Shown piece by piece: positions 16,539-25,134 of a stretch of 49,006 nucleotides of DNA. A model generated the notes under the pieces. It was not told where the DNA came from. It worked only from the letters and a program-made list of their open reading frames with translations, and did not search any database. Both the position numbers and the translations under genes were made by a program. Each line of letters opens with the position of its first letter. Positions within the stretch are counted from its first letter, which is position 1. The DNA comes from Methanoculleus chikugoensis (GTDB taxonomy: Archaea; Halobacteriota; Methanomicrobia; Methanomicrobiales; Methanoculleaceae): contig NZ_FMID01000031.1 in the NCBI RefSeq assembly GCF_900095385.1, positions 1-49,006 of the forward strand, read 5' to 3'.

Positions 16539-17717
16539 TCACCCGAGCAGGCGGGCGAGGAGCCGTCCGGTGAGGCTCCGCGAGAGGCCGATGGCATGCT
16601 CGGCGCAGATCTCGTGGCAGCAGTAACACCTGATGCAGCGCGCAAGATCGATCGTTGCTCTGCCTTCGGCGACGGTGATCGCGTGCACGGGGCAGATCCG
16701 CTCGCACTTCCCACAGCCTATGCACGAAGAAGCGATCACGCCGGGCCGGGGGGCGTAGGTCCTCCCGAACCGCTGGACGACGGCCTGGACGACCCGCCGC
16801 CAGATGCCCGTCCGGCCGCCGGCGTAGGTCGAGGGTTTCCGGAAGTCCGGGACCGCGAACTCCGCCGGGTCGTCGCCGACCGTCCGGACGTCCTCCGGAT
16901 CGAACAGCCCGCGCTCGGCCGCGCTTCTCGTGCTTCCGATCTCGAGCGGGTCCATGCCGATGAGCCGCGCGAGGACGGTGTCGACGGCCGCGTAGTCGCT
17001 CCCGGCAAGGACGACCCCGATCTTCCGCGGGCTCCCCGCCTGGGGGCCGTCCCCCTCCATCCCGACGACCGCGTCCACGATCTGGAGCCGGGGCTTCATG
17101 CACTCGTTGAGATCGACGAGCATCCTGCCGAAGGTGTACTCGTCCTGGAATCGGAAGTGGTGGACCGGTTTTTCCAGTCCCGGAATCAGTCCGAAGAGGT
17201 TCTTTGCGGCGCCGGTCATCCGCGTCCACATGTGGGTCTTCACCTTCGAGACAACCACGATCGCGTCGGCCTCTACGGCGGGAGTGATGATGGAGAACTG
17301 TTTCATCACCTTGCCTTCCGGGAACGAGACGATCTGCGAGCCGGTATTGTAGTTCAGGGTGGTGCCGGTCTCCCCGGCCGCCGCGGCAAACCCGCTCCGC
17401 GAATACGCCCGCCGCAGGTTCGCCTCGCTGTAGACGATCCCGGCGCCGGGGCTGTCGCCGATGACGACCCGGCACCCGTGCTCCACGAGGAGCCGGGCGA
17501 CGGCAGCGACGACCGCCGGGTGGGTGGTGACGCACCGCTCCGGTTCCTGCCCCTGCAGGAGGTTCGGTTTGAGGAGGACACGCTCTCCCGGCGCGACGAA
17601 CCTCCCGATGCCGCCGACGAGTTCGACTGCGCGGCGGACGGCCGCATCGACCTTCTCCGGCACGTAATCGTCGCACCGGGCGACCGCGACGGTCGCGTCC
17701 CGGCTGTCCGTCCGCAC
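16539..17717 (-). CDS. DUF362 domain protein with C-terminal dicluster ferredoxin domain
   Basis: 392 residues. The N-terminal part (about 1-310) has the DUF362 features: LLKPNLL near residue 50, VSKVKTHMWTRMTGAAKNL, and EGDGPQAGSPRKIGVVLAG. The C-terminal tail has two 4Fe-4S motifs: CIGCGKCERIC (C332-C342) and CIRCYCCHEIC (C361-C371). The family is thought to be redox or Fe-S related but its reaction is not settled. GTG at 17717 is chosen because GGGGAGGGGTGAG lies directly upstream; the frame is open further back inside rnc. It starts 1 nt after the rnc stop, so the two are probably one transcript. Confidence 0.88.
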   Translation of the reverse strand: MRTDSRDATVAVARCDDYVPEKVDAAVRRAVELVGGIGRFVAPGERVLLKPNLLQGQEPERCVTTHPAVVAAVARLLVEHGCRVVIGDSPGAGIVYSEANLRRAYSRSGFAAAAGETGTTLNYNTGSQIVSFPEGKVMKQFSIITPAVEADAIVVVSKVKTHMWTRMTGAAKNLFGLIPGLEKPVHHFRFQDEYTFGRMLVDLNECMKPRLQIVDAVVGMEGDGPQAGSPRKIGVVLAGSDYAAVDTVLARLIGMDPLEIGSTRSAAERGLFDPEDVRTVGDDPAEFAVPDFRKPSTYAGGRTGIWRRVVQAVVQRFGRTYAPRPGVIASSCIGCGKCERICPVHAITVAEGRATIDLARCIRCYCCHEICAEHAIGLSRSLTGRLLARLLG

Positions 17718-17718
17718 C

Positions 17719-18498
17719 TCACCCCTCCCCGAAACGTCCGAGCGCCTCTTTTGCCGCGAGCATCGCCGCGCCCTGTTTGGTCTTTGCTCTCCCCTCTCCG
17801 GACGGAACACCTCCGACAGTCACCCGTGCGGCCCAGACCGGGCAGTTCCCGGGCCCGGTCTGGCGAAAGGCGTACTCGAGTTCGCCGAGGTTCTCCCGGG
17901 CGACGTACTCCTGGAGCCTCCCACGGTAGTTCCTGTGGGTATCGCACCCCGCGATCTCTTCCTCGAATATCGCGAGCACCACATCCCGCGCCACGCTGAG
18001 GCCGCGATCGAGGTAGATCGCGCCGATCAGGGCCTCGAAGGCGTCGGCGACGATCGAGTCGGTCGGCGCCTGCCCGTGCCCCCTGACGGCGGCGTCGATG
18101 CCGAGGCCCTGCCGCCGCACGATCTCGGCGAGTTTCGTGTTCCTGGTCACCTGGAGCCTCCGGTTCATCTCACCCGGCGGGAGGTCGTACTCGCCGTAAA
18201 GGTGGTCGGCTATGACGAAGTCGAGGACGTAGTTCCCCAGGAACTCGAGCCGTTCGTTGTCCTCGAACGTCACCGCCGGGTACTCCCCGCCGTTTGCGTA
18301 CGACCGGTGGGTCAGCGCCCGGTCGTAGAGGGGGAGGGCGGAGTCGGCGACGTCGGTGATCCCGAACGGGGGGCGGGCGAGGAGCGCACGCACTTCCGTT
18401 TCCCGGTCGAGAGCGATGGGCTCCGGACGGCGCCGAGAGAGCCTCTTCCCGAAAAGGCCGGCGATATTTATTCTGGTCCAGATGGTGGAGAATTTCAT
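17719..18498 (-). CDS. rnc: Ribonuclease III family protein, catalytic Asp replaced by Asn
   Basis: 259 residues from ATG 18498 (an earlier in-frame ATG is at 18546). The RNase III domain covers about 30-175 and a double-stranded RNA binding domain about 185-255. The signature reads NERLEFLGNYVL: the two Glu are present (E82, E85), but the residue matching E. coli D45 is N89 (codon 18232-18234). The later pair is intact in DAFEAL (D152, E155). The change removes one metal ligand, so cleavage may be weak or absent, leaving a double-stranded RNA binding protein. RNase III is uncommon in archaea. It is followed at once by the DUF362 gene. Confidence 0.88.
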   Translation of the reverse strand: MKFSTIWTRINIAGLFGKRLSRRRPEPIALDRETEVRALLARPPFGITDVADSALPLYDRALTHRSYANGGEYPAVTFEDNERLEFLGNYVLDFVIADHLYGEYDLPPGEMNRRLQVTRNTKLAEIVRRQGLGIDAAVRGHGQAPTDSIVADAFEALIGAIYLDRGLSVARDVVLAIFEEEIAGCDTHRNYRGRLQEYVARENLGELEYAFRQTGPGNCPVWAARVTVGGVPSGEGRAKTKQGAAMLAAKEALGRFGEG

Positions 18499-18624
18499 GT
18501 CCGTCGGATGCAGGGCGCCCTGCCGCTCTTCTCTATAAGATGGCATATGTCCTGCTGGATAAACCTTTGCCGGATACGGAGCATCCGCGAAACCTTTTCG
18601 TTGCCGCCGAAGAGATACTTACTC

Positions 18625-19437
18625 GTGGTGCAGCCGGAAGCGGACGAGGCGGGCAGGCGGGTCTACCTGGACATCGAGTTCGGTTACGTCTACGGCACCT
18701 GCCGGGCGGTCATGATGCCGATCGAGATCGGCGCGGTTGTCCATCGGCCACAGGACGACAGCGTCCGCTACCTGGGCGAGCAGTTCCGCTACGACGTCGA
18801 TGTCGAGATATGGAAGAAGGTGACCGACGAGTGCGGCAGAACCGCCGGCGTCGCGACGACCGTGGCGAACATGGGGCGCGGCGAGTACGGGATGCACTAC
18901 GATCACTCCTACCGGATCCCGGGTGGCGGGATGCCCGCGGCAAGGGCGACGGCCCGGAATGCGTTTGCCGATCTCCGCCTCTTCATGGAGTCGATCGTCT
19001 CGGCCGGGGATGTCCCGGCAATCGTCGTCTTTGCTGCCAGCATGGAGAAGCGGGCCTTCCGTGCCGCGGGCTTCTCGCTCGACGGGTGCATGCTCGTCGA
19101 CCTCCAGAGGGAGATCCGGCGGCACTTCAGGATGAAACAGGTTCTCTCCCTCGATCGCCTCGCCCGGCTCATCGATTTCTCCGCCGACGATTCAACCGTC
19201 ACCTCGACGCACTTCAGGTATCCCGTCCCGCAGGAGTGCCGGCATCTCCTCGCCGCCCATCGCGGGATGGGCGACGCCGTCCGGACGTTCCTGCTCGCAC
19301 GCGAGTTCCGGGAGAGACTCCCGCATCTTGAGGCGCGCATCCGCCCCCTGATGGAGACCTGTGAGAGCGACGGCGAGGAGGGAGGCTGCCGGACGGGTTC
19401 GGCCGGGAGTGCGGCCGACGGTACGGCGGGAACCTGA
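18625..19437 (+). CDS. Putative DEDDh-type 3'-5' exonuclease-like protein
   Basis: 270 residues. The N-terminal YLDIEF (D16, E18) with MPIEIGAVV after it resembles the ExoI motif of DnaQ/RNase T-like exonucleases, and AHRGMGDA (H212, D217; H-x4-D) resembles ExoIII. The expected second Asp is not clear: the region VVFAASMEKRAF lacks it, although MLVDLQREI fits the following strand. So the fold is likely but activity is uncertain. The start is GTG 18625 or GTG 18628. An AAACCTTTT box at 18590-18598 precedes it by about 27 nt. The C-terminal 30 residues are low complexity. It is divergent from rnc, 126 nt apart. Confidence 0.6.
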   Translation: MVQPEADEAGRRVYLDIEFGYVYGTCRAVMMPIEIGAVVHRPQDDSVRYLGEQFRYDVDVEIWKKVTDECGRTAGVATTVANMGRGEYGMHYDHSYRIPGGGMPAARATARNAFADLRLFMESIVSAGDVPAIVVFAASMEKRAFRAAGFSLDGCMLVDLQREIRRHFRMKQVLSLDRLARLIDFSADDSTVTSTHFRYPVPQECRHLLAAHRGMGDAVRTFLLAREFRERLPHLEARIRPLMETCESDGEEGGCRTGSAGSAADGTAGT

Positions 19438-19451
19438 GCGCGGAAATCCCG

Positions 19452-20708
19452 TCAGGTGCCGTCCTTCACGGAAAACGTCTCTTTTCGATCCTGCACCGGC
19501 TGTTCCGGCGTGGGTTTGCAGATTTCGTCCTGCTCCCGGCACTGCCCGGTCGGCAGGATCTCGACCTCGGTGCCTTCGCCGATGCCCCCGGTGCCTGCGG
19601 GGACGTGCAGGTAGGCGTTTGCATGGACCAGCGCCATCTGCGGCCCGGCCCCCCGCGGCAGGGGGATCGCGGCATATCCGTCGCCTGTCCGCGAGACGGT
19701 GAGGAGGACGAACTCGTCGTAGCCGGGGTTCGCCGTGACCGTCCCGGAGAGCCGGGCGCGGAGGCGCTCCGCCGGCGGGGGAGAGAATCCCCATGCCGCG
19801 AGCAGCGGGAGGGCAAGTTCCCGTGCGGCCGTCAGGGCGGCGATCGGGTAACCCGGGACCCCGATGACCGGTTTGCCGTCTATCCGGCCGACGATCGCCG
19901 GTGCACCCGGTTTCATCGCGATGCCGTGGACAAGCACCTTGCCGAGGTCGCCGATGACGGCGGCGGTGAAGTCGCGCGTGCCTGCCGATGAGCCGGCGGA
20001 GATCAGGAGAAGGTCGTTTTCGCGGATGCCGTCCGTGATGGCCTGCCGGAGCAGCACGGGTTCGTCGCGGACGATCCCGTAGCGGGTGCAGGTGGCGCCG
20101 GCCTCGCCGAGCAGTGCCGCGGCAACGGCGGTGTTGCTCTCGACAGCCCCTCCCGGCCCCGGGAGGTTGCCTGCCGGAACAAGTTCGCTCCCCGTCGGGA
20201 TGAGGCCGACCTTCACCTCCCGGACGTCCACCGTGACGATCCCGCAGGAGAGGAGCGCCCCGATATCGCAGGGGCGTATCCGGTGCCCGGCCGGGAGGAT
20301 CAGGTCGCCCCGGCGGATCTCGGAGCCGGCCGGATGGATATGTTCTCCGGGGAGCACCGGTTTTTTGGTATACCAGGCGCCGTCTCTTCCGATGACGTCC
20401 TCGATCATGACGACCCCATCGTAGCCGGGAGGGATCGCATTCCCCGTGTTCACCCGGCTGGGGTTCCTGAGCGGGACGGGGCTCGCGTCACCCGCCCGGA
20501 GGGTCTCGCCGCTCACGACGGCAAATCCGTCTCGTGCAGCGATCTCCGTTGCCGGGATCGTCAGGGACGAGTATACGGGCCCTGCCGTCACCCTTCCGGC
20601 CGCCCCGGCAACCGGAAGGGTGACGATCCGGTCGGGGCACGGGAAGGCTGAGCGCATCATCGCCCGGACTTCCGCGAGCGGTTTCGCATCGAAGCGCGCC
20701 CTCACCAT
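19452..20708 (-). CDS. moeA: Molybdopterin molybdenumtransferase (MoeA)
   Basis: 418 residues. Motifs of MoeA are in order: the N-terminal domain with ARDGFAVVS and NTGNAIPPGYDGVVMIEDV, then the MPT-binding domain with PTGSELV and SAGSSAGTRDF, then VPGYPIAAL and a C-terminal beta domain. It inserts molybdate or tungstate into adenylylated molybdopterin. The MPTGxEL and AGGxS-type motifs are conserved but with Ser-Ala in place of Gly-Gly. It lies 59 nt downstream of fwdC on the same strand, which fits cofactor supply for FwdB, though a T run between them may partly separate transcription. A C-terminal tail of about 25 residues is variable. Confidence 0.93.
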   Translation of the reverse strand: MVRARFDAKPLAEVRAMMRSAFPCPDRIVTLPVAGAAGRVTAGPVYSSLTIPATEIAARDGFAVVSGETLRAGDASPVPLRNPSRVNTGNAIPPGYDGVVMIEDVIGRDGAWYTKKPVLPGEHIHPAGSEIRRGDLILPAGHRIRPCDIGALLSCGIVTVDVREVKVGLIPTGSELVPAGNLPGPGGAVESNTAVAAALLGEAGATCTRYGIVRDEPVLLRQAITDGIRENDLLLISAGSSAGTRDFTAAVIGDLGKVLVHGIAMKPGAPAIVGRIDGKPVIGVPGYPIAALTAARELALPLLAAWGFSPPPAERLRARLSGTVTANPGYDEFVLLTVSRTGDGYAAIPLPRGAGPQMALVHANAYLHVPAGTGGIGEGTEVEILPTGQCREQDEICKPTPEQPVQDRKETFSVKDGT

Positions 20709-20760
20709 AACGTCATGCCCATATCATCGCCTGTTCCCGGCGGCCCTGCCGCTTTCGCAT

Positions 20761-20767
20761 AAAAAAG
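20761..20767 (-). terminator. T-run after fwdC
   Basis: On the minus strand, six T follow the fwdC stop codon (20768) at once. Such runs can end archaeal transcripts. There is no clear hairpin, and readthrough into moeA is possible. Confidence 0.35.
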
Positions 20768-21568
20768 TTAGATTCGGGTATAGAGGTTCGCATACACCGG
20801 TTTGCCCTTGGAGACCGGGTGGCGCTCGCCGAGGTCGCCGATGTAGTGGGCGAAGCGGCCCTTCTCACCGTCGACCTCCTGCTCGACCTCGCCGACCATC
20901 TGGAATCCCGGGAGCGGGTTCTCGATCTCCCCGAAGACGTAGATGTCGCCTTTCACCATCTGTCCGCCGACACGGCCCTTGGCGTTGCCCTTGACGATGA
21001 CGGTGCCGCCTTCGCCGTGGGTGGAGATGTGGATGTCCGCGTCGCCGCCGATGACGATCGTCCCGCCGTTGATGAACGTGGCGGTATCGTTGCCGGCGTT
21101 TCCGGCGACCCGGATCACTCCGCCCTGCATGCCGCGCCACTCCCCGCGGGGGGACGATCCCAGGTGATGTCCGGCGTCTCCGTCGACGACGAGCTCGCCG
21201 CCTTCCATCCCGATGCCGCAGAACGAATCGACGTTTCCTTTGACGTGGATCTTTCCGCCCTTCATCCAGCCGCCGATGTACATATCGGCGTTGCCTTCGA
21301 TGACGATCTCGCCGGCGGTCATCTGCTGTCCGATCCTCTTGACACGGGTGCAGTCGCCGCGGAGGACGATCTTCGTCTCTTCCGCCGTCGCTCCGCCGTC
21401 GCCTTCAACGGTGAAGTATTTCCCGAGCGGGCTCTTCTGTTTGCCTTCCCAGACGTCGAGAGTGGCTATCTCGGCGGCTTTCTTGCCTGCGAAGTTGTCC
21501 GGAGTGATGTTCTGCCCCTCGAGCATGAGCTCGGGGGGATTGGTCAGGGTGAGGGTTACTGTCTTCAT
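20768..21568 (-). CDS. fwdC: Formylmethanofuran dehydrogenase subunit C
   Basis: 266 residues. The body consists of repeated short beta units rich in Gly (patterns such as GNAGNDTATFINGGTIVIGG), as in the glutamate-synthase-like GXGXG domain of FwdC. It forms part of the Fwd core next to the amidohydrolase subunit FwdA. ATG at 21568 is chosen because GAGG lies 8 nt before it; a closer in-frame ATG is at 21574. It follows fwdA with about 10 nt between them and is last in the operon. Confidence 0.95.
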   Translation of the reverse strand: MKTVTLTLTNPPELMLEGQNITPDNFAGKKAAEIATLDVWEGKQKSPLGKYFTVEGDGGATAEETKIVLRGDCTRVKRIGQQMTAGEIVIEGNADMYIGGWMKGGKIHVKGNVDSFCGIGMEGGELVVDGDAGHHLGSSPRGEWRGMQGGVIRVAGNAGNDTATFINGGTIVIGGDADIHISTHGEGGTVIVKGNAKGRVGGQMVKGDIYVFGEIENPLPGFQMVGEVEQEVDGEKGRFAHYIGDLGERHPVSKGKPVYANLYTRI

Positions 21569-21578
21569 GTTCATCGCC

Positions 21579-23291
21579 TCATTCTGTCGTATCGACCTCG
21601 ATCACCCGCGGGTTGTGGAGGTGCTCCTCAAAGAGCGAGTAGTTGTCAAGTTTCACACTGTAGTGCCGGAGGAAGTGCTCGTAGATGTCTCTCTGCACCT
21701 GTGCGTTCTCCGGGACCTTCACGTCGACCCAGACCGTCCGCTTCGCGGGTTCCGCGACGATCTCACCGTCACGGACGGTCACGATGCCGTCTTTGACGAG
21801 CCAGGCGCACCGGGCGAAGGCCTTCTCGATCTCCGCCGGGTTCGAGGGCATGTTCTCCGGGTTGAGGGCGTAGACGGCGATATCCGCATCCATGCCGGGG
21901 GCAAGCCCGCCGTAGGTGTTGCAGACGCCGAGCGCCTTTGCCGGCCCTGCACGGGTCATCTGTGCGATCTCATAGAGCGTGAGCTCGCGGTCGATACCGT
22001 CGATGGAGGTGGCGTCGATCGTCCGCTCGAGCCACTTGAACGTCTTCATCGTCTCGTCACGTGCGGCCCTGCTCATCAGCCAGGCGATGACCTGCGGGTA
22101 GCGGGTGAACGGCCCCGCGTTCGGGTGGTCGGTGGTGATGAACGTCCGCATCATGTCCTTCGAGTAGAGGGCCAGCTCCAGGCCGACGGCCCACTGGATG
22201 GTGCAGACCTTGACGTTCGGGCTGTAGATGTAGGGGACGACGCCCGCAGCGGTCTCAAGTTCGACGTCTGTGTTCGCCCACTTCAGGTGGTTGAGGGAAC
22301 AGAGGTGGTGCTCGAACGGCCCGTCGGCGGTCATTGTGGTGGTCTCGTCGAGGGTCACCTGGCCCATATCGACGGTGAGGTTGTCGTGAGCGTTCACGTA
22401 GTCCATCACGTCTTTTGCCCGGGACTCGAAGTTCCCCCAGGAGTCGCCGCCGTAGGAGTGGAACTGGAGGTGCGTGAGGTGCAGCACCTGCTCGCGGCCG
22501 AACTCGTTCTTCGGGGTGTAGCCCTCGGCAAGTTTGAGCGACTCGAGCGTATCGGTGTAGTTGCCCGGGTTCCCGAGGTTGTTGCAGTGCAGGTGCACCG
22601 AGTGCGGGAGGCCGAGGTATTCGTTCGTCTCGATGAGGCCCTTCACGATCTCCGCCGGCGTGATGTCGAAGTAGGGAACCGGGTCGTGGATGTTGACACA
22701 GTTCAGCCCCCATCCCCATGCCTCGGAGCCGCCGGGGTTGACGACCTTGATGCCGAACCCGCGGGTTGCCCGGAGAAGCCAGGCGGTATACGCGGCGTTG
22801 TTCTCGATCTCGTTGTTCTTCAGGTATTCGAGGGTGAACCAGTTGTTCCCGAAGACCGGCATCGCGGCGTTGTCGATGATCGGGGTGTCGCGGATCTCCT
22901 CGTGGACGTGCGGGGAGTGGAGCGGGGGCATCGCCGCCTCGTTGACGAAGACGTAGCCCATCCGCGCGTAGTCGTAGCCGGTCTTGAACGTCGAGGGGAC
23001 GGAGCAGCCCATCTCCATACGGCTGCACGTAGGAGATTTGTGGGGGCTCTTGAAGAGCTTGTCCTCAGGCCGGAAGAGCCGGCCGACGTTCACCTTCGGC
23101 CCGACGACGTGGGAGTGGACATCCACGCCGCCCGCCATCACGGTCATGCCGGCGGCGTCGATCGTCTTCGGGCTCGAGAGAGTGCCCGGTTCGACGATCT
23201 TGCCGTCCTTGACTCCGATATCCATGCGGTCGCCCTTGATCCCCCGCAGGGGGTCGAAGACGAACCCGTTCTTGATCAGTAGTTCGCTCAT
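21579..23291 (-). CDS. fwdA: Formylmethanofuran dehydrogenase subunit A (amidohydrolase)
   Basis: 570 residues, the subunit that condenses formate with methanofuran (and the reverse). The metal-binding GGVDVHSHVVG (H59, H61) near the N-terminus and the later LHCNNLGNPGN, LTHLQFHSYGG and TTDHPNAGPFTRYP match the dinuclear-zinc amidohydrolase site. Formate made at the W/Mo site of FwdB reaches this site through an internal channel in known structures. It begins 3 nt after the fwdB stop. Confidence 0.96.
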   Translation of the reverse strand: MSELLIKNGFVFDPLRGIKGDRMDIGVKDGKIVEPGTLSSPKTIDAAGMTVMAGGVDVHSHVVGPKVNVGRLFRPEDKLFKSPHKSPTCSRMEMGCSVPSTFKTGYDYARMGYVFVNEAAMPPLHSPHVHEEIRDTPIIDNAAMPVFGNNWFTLEYLKNNEIENNAAYTAWLLRATRGFGIKVVNPGGSEAWGWGLNCVNIHDPVPYFDITPAEIVKGLIETNEYLGLPHSVHLHCNNLGNPGNYTDTLESLKLAEGYTPKNEFGREQVLHLTHLQFHSYGGDSWGNFESRAKDVMDYVNAHDNLTVDMGQVTLDETTTMTADGPFEHHLCSLNHLKWANTDVELETAAGVVPYIYSPNVKVCTIQWAVGLELALYSKDMMRTFITTDHPNAGPFTRYPQVIAWLMSRAARDETMKTFKWLERTIDATSIDGIDRELTLYEIAQMTRAGPAKALGVCNTYGGLAPGMDADIAVYALNPENMPSNPAEIEKAFARCAWLVKDGIVTVRDGEIVAEPAKRTVWVDVKVPENAQVQRDIYEHFLRHYSVKLDNYSLFEEHLHNPRVIEVDTTE

Positions 23292-23294
23292 GCT

Positions 23295-24665
23295 TCACTC
23301 CTCCGCGCGGACGCTGACCGGGGCGACCTTCGCAGGCCCCTTCGCAGCCTCTTCCGCTTCCAGTTCGCCGAGCCGCTTGAAGATCCGCTCGAAGAGTTCC
23401 TCGTCGCTGATGACACCTTCGGGCGGGTCGATGACCTTGCGGTACTGGATCGGGACGTTGTCCATCCGATAGACGATGCCCGGAACCTCGACCCCGACGA
23501 TCCCTACCGGGATATGGAGGTCGGAGATCTCGCTCGCCATGCATATGTTCGGGTCGATGGTGATCCAGGGGTGCTTCCGGAGATGCTTGACCGCCTCGAT
23601 CGGGAAGTGGGCGCCCGCATCCGTCCCTATGTTGACGAAGGCATCCACCTCGTCCCGCATCGCAAGGTCGACGGAACTCGTCTCGCCGGGGTTCATGTGG
23701 GCGATGTCCTTCTTCGTCAGGTCGAGACAGTAGGGGAACCCGTACTGCCATGACCAGACCGCGCCCGGTCCGGTGATGTTGTAGTGGCCCCGCATCGCCA
23801 TGATCGTCCACTTGGTGAAGTCGTTCAGGTCGCGGGTCAGGCTGATGGCGATGTCCACGTTGTGGTTCCGGCCGTCGGAGTGGCAGAGGCCCATGCCGTA
23901 GAAGATGGTGCCGAACCGGGCCTTCTTCATGATCTCGATGACCTCGAGGATCTTCTCGCGCTTGATCCCGGCAACCTCGGCGGGAATCTCGTGGCCCCGG
24001 GCGGCGGTGCGGAACGCGTCGAAGAGATCGTAGTCGTGCCCCTGCTTCACCTGGAGGTAGATGTCCGCCACCTGGGCGGTGTCGGTGTGGCGGGGGTCGA
24101 TGACGATGATCTTGCGGCTCTTGTGGCCCTTGCCGGTGAAGAACCCGCGGGGGAAGATCGAGTAGCGGGACATGTGCCGCGGGTGGGCGTGGGCCGGGTT
24201 TGCGCCCCAGTAGACGATGACGTCCGCCCGGTTCTTCGTCTCGCCGAGGGTGCAGCTCGGGTAGCCGTTGTCGAATATCGCGAGGAACGAACTTCCGTGG
24301 CAGATGGACGCGCAGTTGTCGAGCACGGCCCCTGCCCTCTCGGCGACCTTGGCCGCGGCGGCCATGCCCTCGCAGTTGGTCGACCCGAATCCGTAGATCA
24401 GGGGTTTCTTCGCATTGTAGAGGACTTTCGCCGCGTAGTCGACCGCCTCGTCGTAGGAGATATCCTTGTAGGTGCCGTCCGGCTGGCGGAGACGGGGCAG
24501 CTTGACTCTCTCGCTGCCGGTCGCGTGGTGGAAGATCTGGTTGCCGATAGCGCAGGCGTTCTCCACCTCGAGGATCTTCTTTCCGTCGTCCGATACGGTC
24601 ACGACAAGGTCGTCGCAGCAGACGCCGCAGTATGGGCATCCGACGTTCTCAATCTTCTTTGGCAT
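23295..24665 (-). CDS. fwdB: Formylmethanofuran dehydrogenase subunit B (W/Mo catalytic subunit)
   Basis: 456 residues. An N-terminal 4Fe-4S motif, CPYCGVCCDD (C10, C13, C17) with ENACAIGN (C38), is followed by the pterin-domain motif YGFGSTNCEGMAAA, in which C98 is the metal-ligating position. It is Cys here, not selenocysteine. WGANPAHAHPRHMSR and DPRHTDTAQVADIYL bind the pterin. It reduces CO2 to formate using ferredoxin electrons. Sequence alone does not say whether it uses tungsten or molybdenum, so fwd is used over fmd only by convention. Its ATG overlaps the fwdD stop by one base. Confidence 0.95.
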   Translation of the reverse strand: MPKKIENVGCPYCGVCCDDLVVTVSDDGKKILEVENACAIGNQIFHHATGSERVKLPRLRQPDGTYKDISYDEAVDYAAKVLYNAKKPLIYGFGSTNCEGMAAAAKVAERAGAVLDNCASICHGSSFLAIFDNGYPSCTLGETKNRADVIVYWGANPAHAHPRHMSRYSIFPRGFFTGKGHKSRKIIVIDPRHTDTAQVADIYLQVKQGHDYDLFDAFRTAARGHEIPAEVAGIKREKILEVIEIMKKARFGTIFYGMGLCHSDGRNHNVDIAISLTRDLNDFTKWTIMAMRGHYNITGPGAVWSWQYGFPYCLDLTKKDIAHMNPGETSSVDLAMRDEVDAFVNIGTDAGAHFPIEAVKHLRKHPWITIDPNICMASEISDLHIPVGIVGVEVPGIVYRMDNVPIQYRKVIDPPEGVISDEELFERIFKRLGELEAEEAAKGPAKVAPVSVRAEE

Positions 24666-25078
24666 TATTGATCACCTCTCCACATCCCGACGGCCCCCTG
24701 AACGAGTTCGAGCGCGCTCTTGCGCCGCTCACCGTTCGCCGGTTCGACCGTCACGGGAAAACCACTGTACTGTGGTTCCCCGGTCGCCTGGGTCCGGGGG
24801 GGCACCACCTGGTTTGCCCAGACGCCCTGCGGGATGAATGCAAGGCCGGGGTAGAGCGACTGACGCCCCTTGACGACCTTGACGACCACGCTTCCGCATT
24901 CACTCGTCACCCGTACCAGCTGGTTCGGAACCAGACCGAGCGCTTTGACGTCGTCGTCGTGCATCTCGATGATCGAGCAGGCCTCGAAGTATTCCGGGGT
25001 CGTTTTGCCCTTTTCCATCGCAACGCCTTCTTCGATGGAGCGCTGGGTGATCATGTTCAATGTAATCCTGTTCGCCAT
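24665..25078 (-). CDS. fwdD: Formylmethanofuran dehydrogenase subunit D
   Basis: 137 residues from ATG 25078; the frame is open further upstream but the family starts here. It is a molydopterin-dinucleotide-binding-domain-type small subunit, with LVRVTSECGSVVVKVV and GLAFIPQGVWANQVVPP, which completes the pterin site of FwdB. First gene of fwdDBAC. Upstream is a leader of over 200 nt with a strong hairpin. Confidence 0.93.
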   Translation of the reverse strand: MANRITLNMITQRSIEEGVAMEKGKTTPEYFEACSIIEMHDDDVKALGLVPNQLVRVTSECGSVVVKVVKGRQSLYPGLAFIPQGVWANQVVPPRTQATGEPQYSGFPVTVEPANGERRKSALELVQGAVGMWRGDQ

Positions 25079-25103
25079 GGTTTTGCCTCGATGTAGTTGG
25101 TAT

Positions 25104-25134
25104 GGCCGGTCTCCCGAACACCGGGAGGCCGGCC
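25104..25134 (-). promoter_or_regulatory. Strong hairpin in the fwdD leader
   Basis: GGCCGG plus CTCCCG pairs with CGGGAG plus CCGGCC around a five-base loop, with one mismatch. It lies 26-56 nt upstream of the fwdD ATG on the minus strand. No T run follows on either strand, so it is not an ordinary terminator. A TATA-like GGTTAAATAC on the minus strand (about 25311-25322) would give a leader of about 200 nt that contains it. Confidence 0.55.

Noticed and set aside
21213-23282. 689-codon open frame on the plus strand
   Set aside because: It is the antisense shadow of fwdA, with the composition typical of GC-rich shadows, and has no domain.
23295-24665. Selenocysteine in FwdB
   Set aside because: The metal-ligand position is an ordinary Cys codon (C98) and the frame has no internal TGA.
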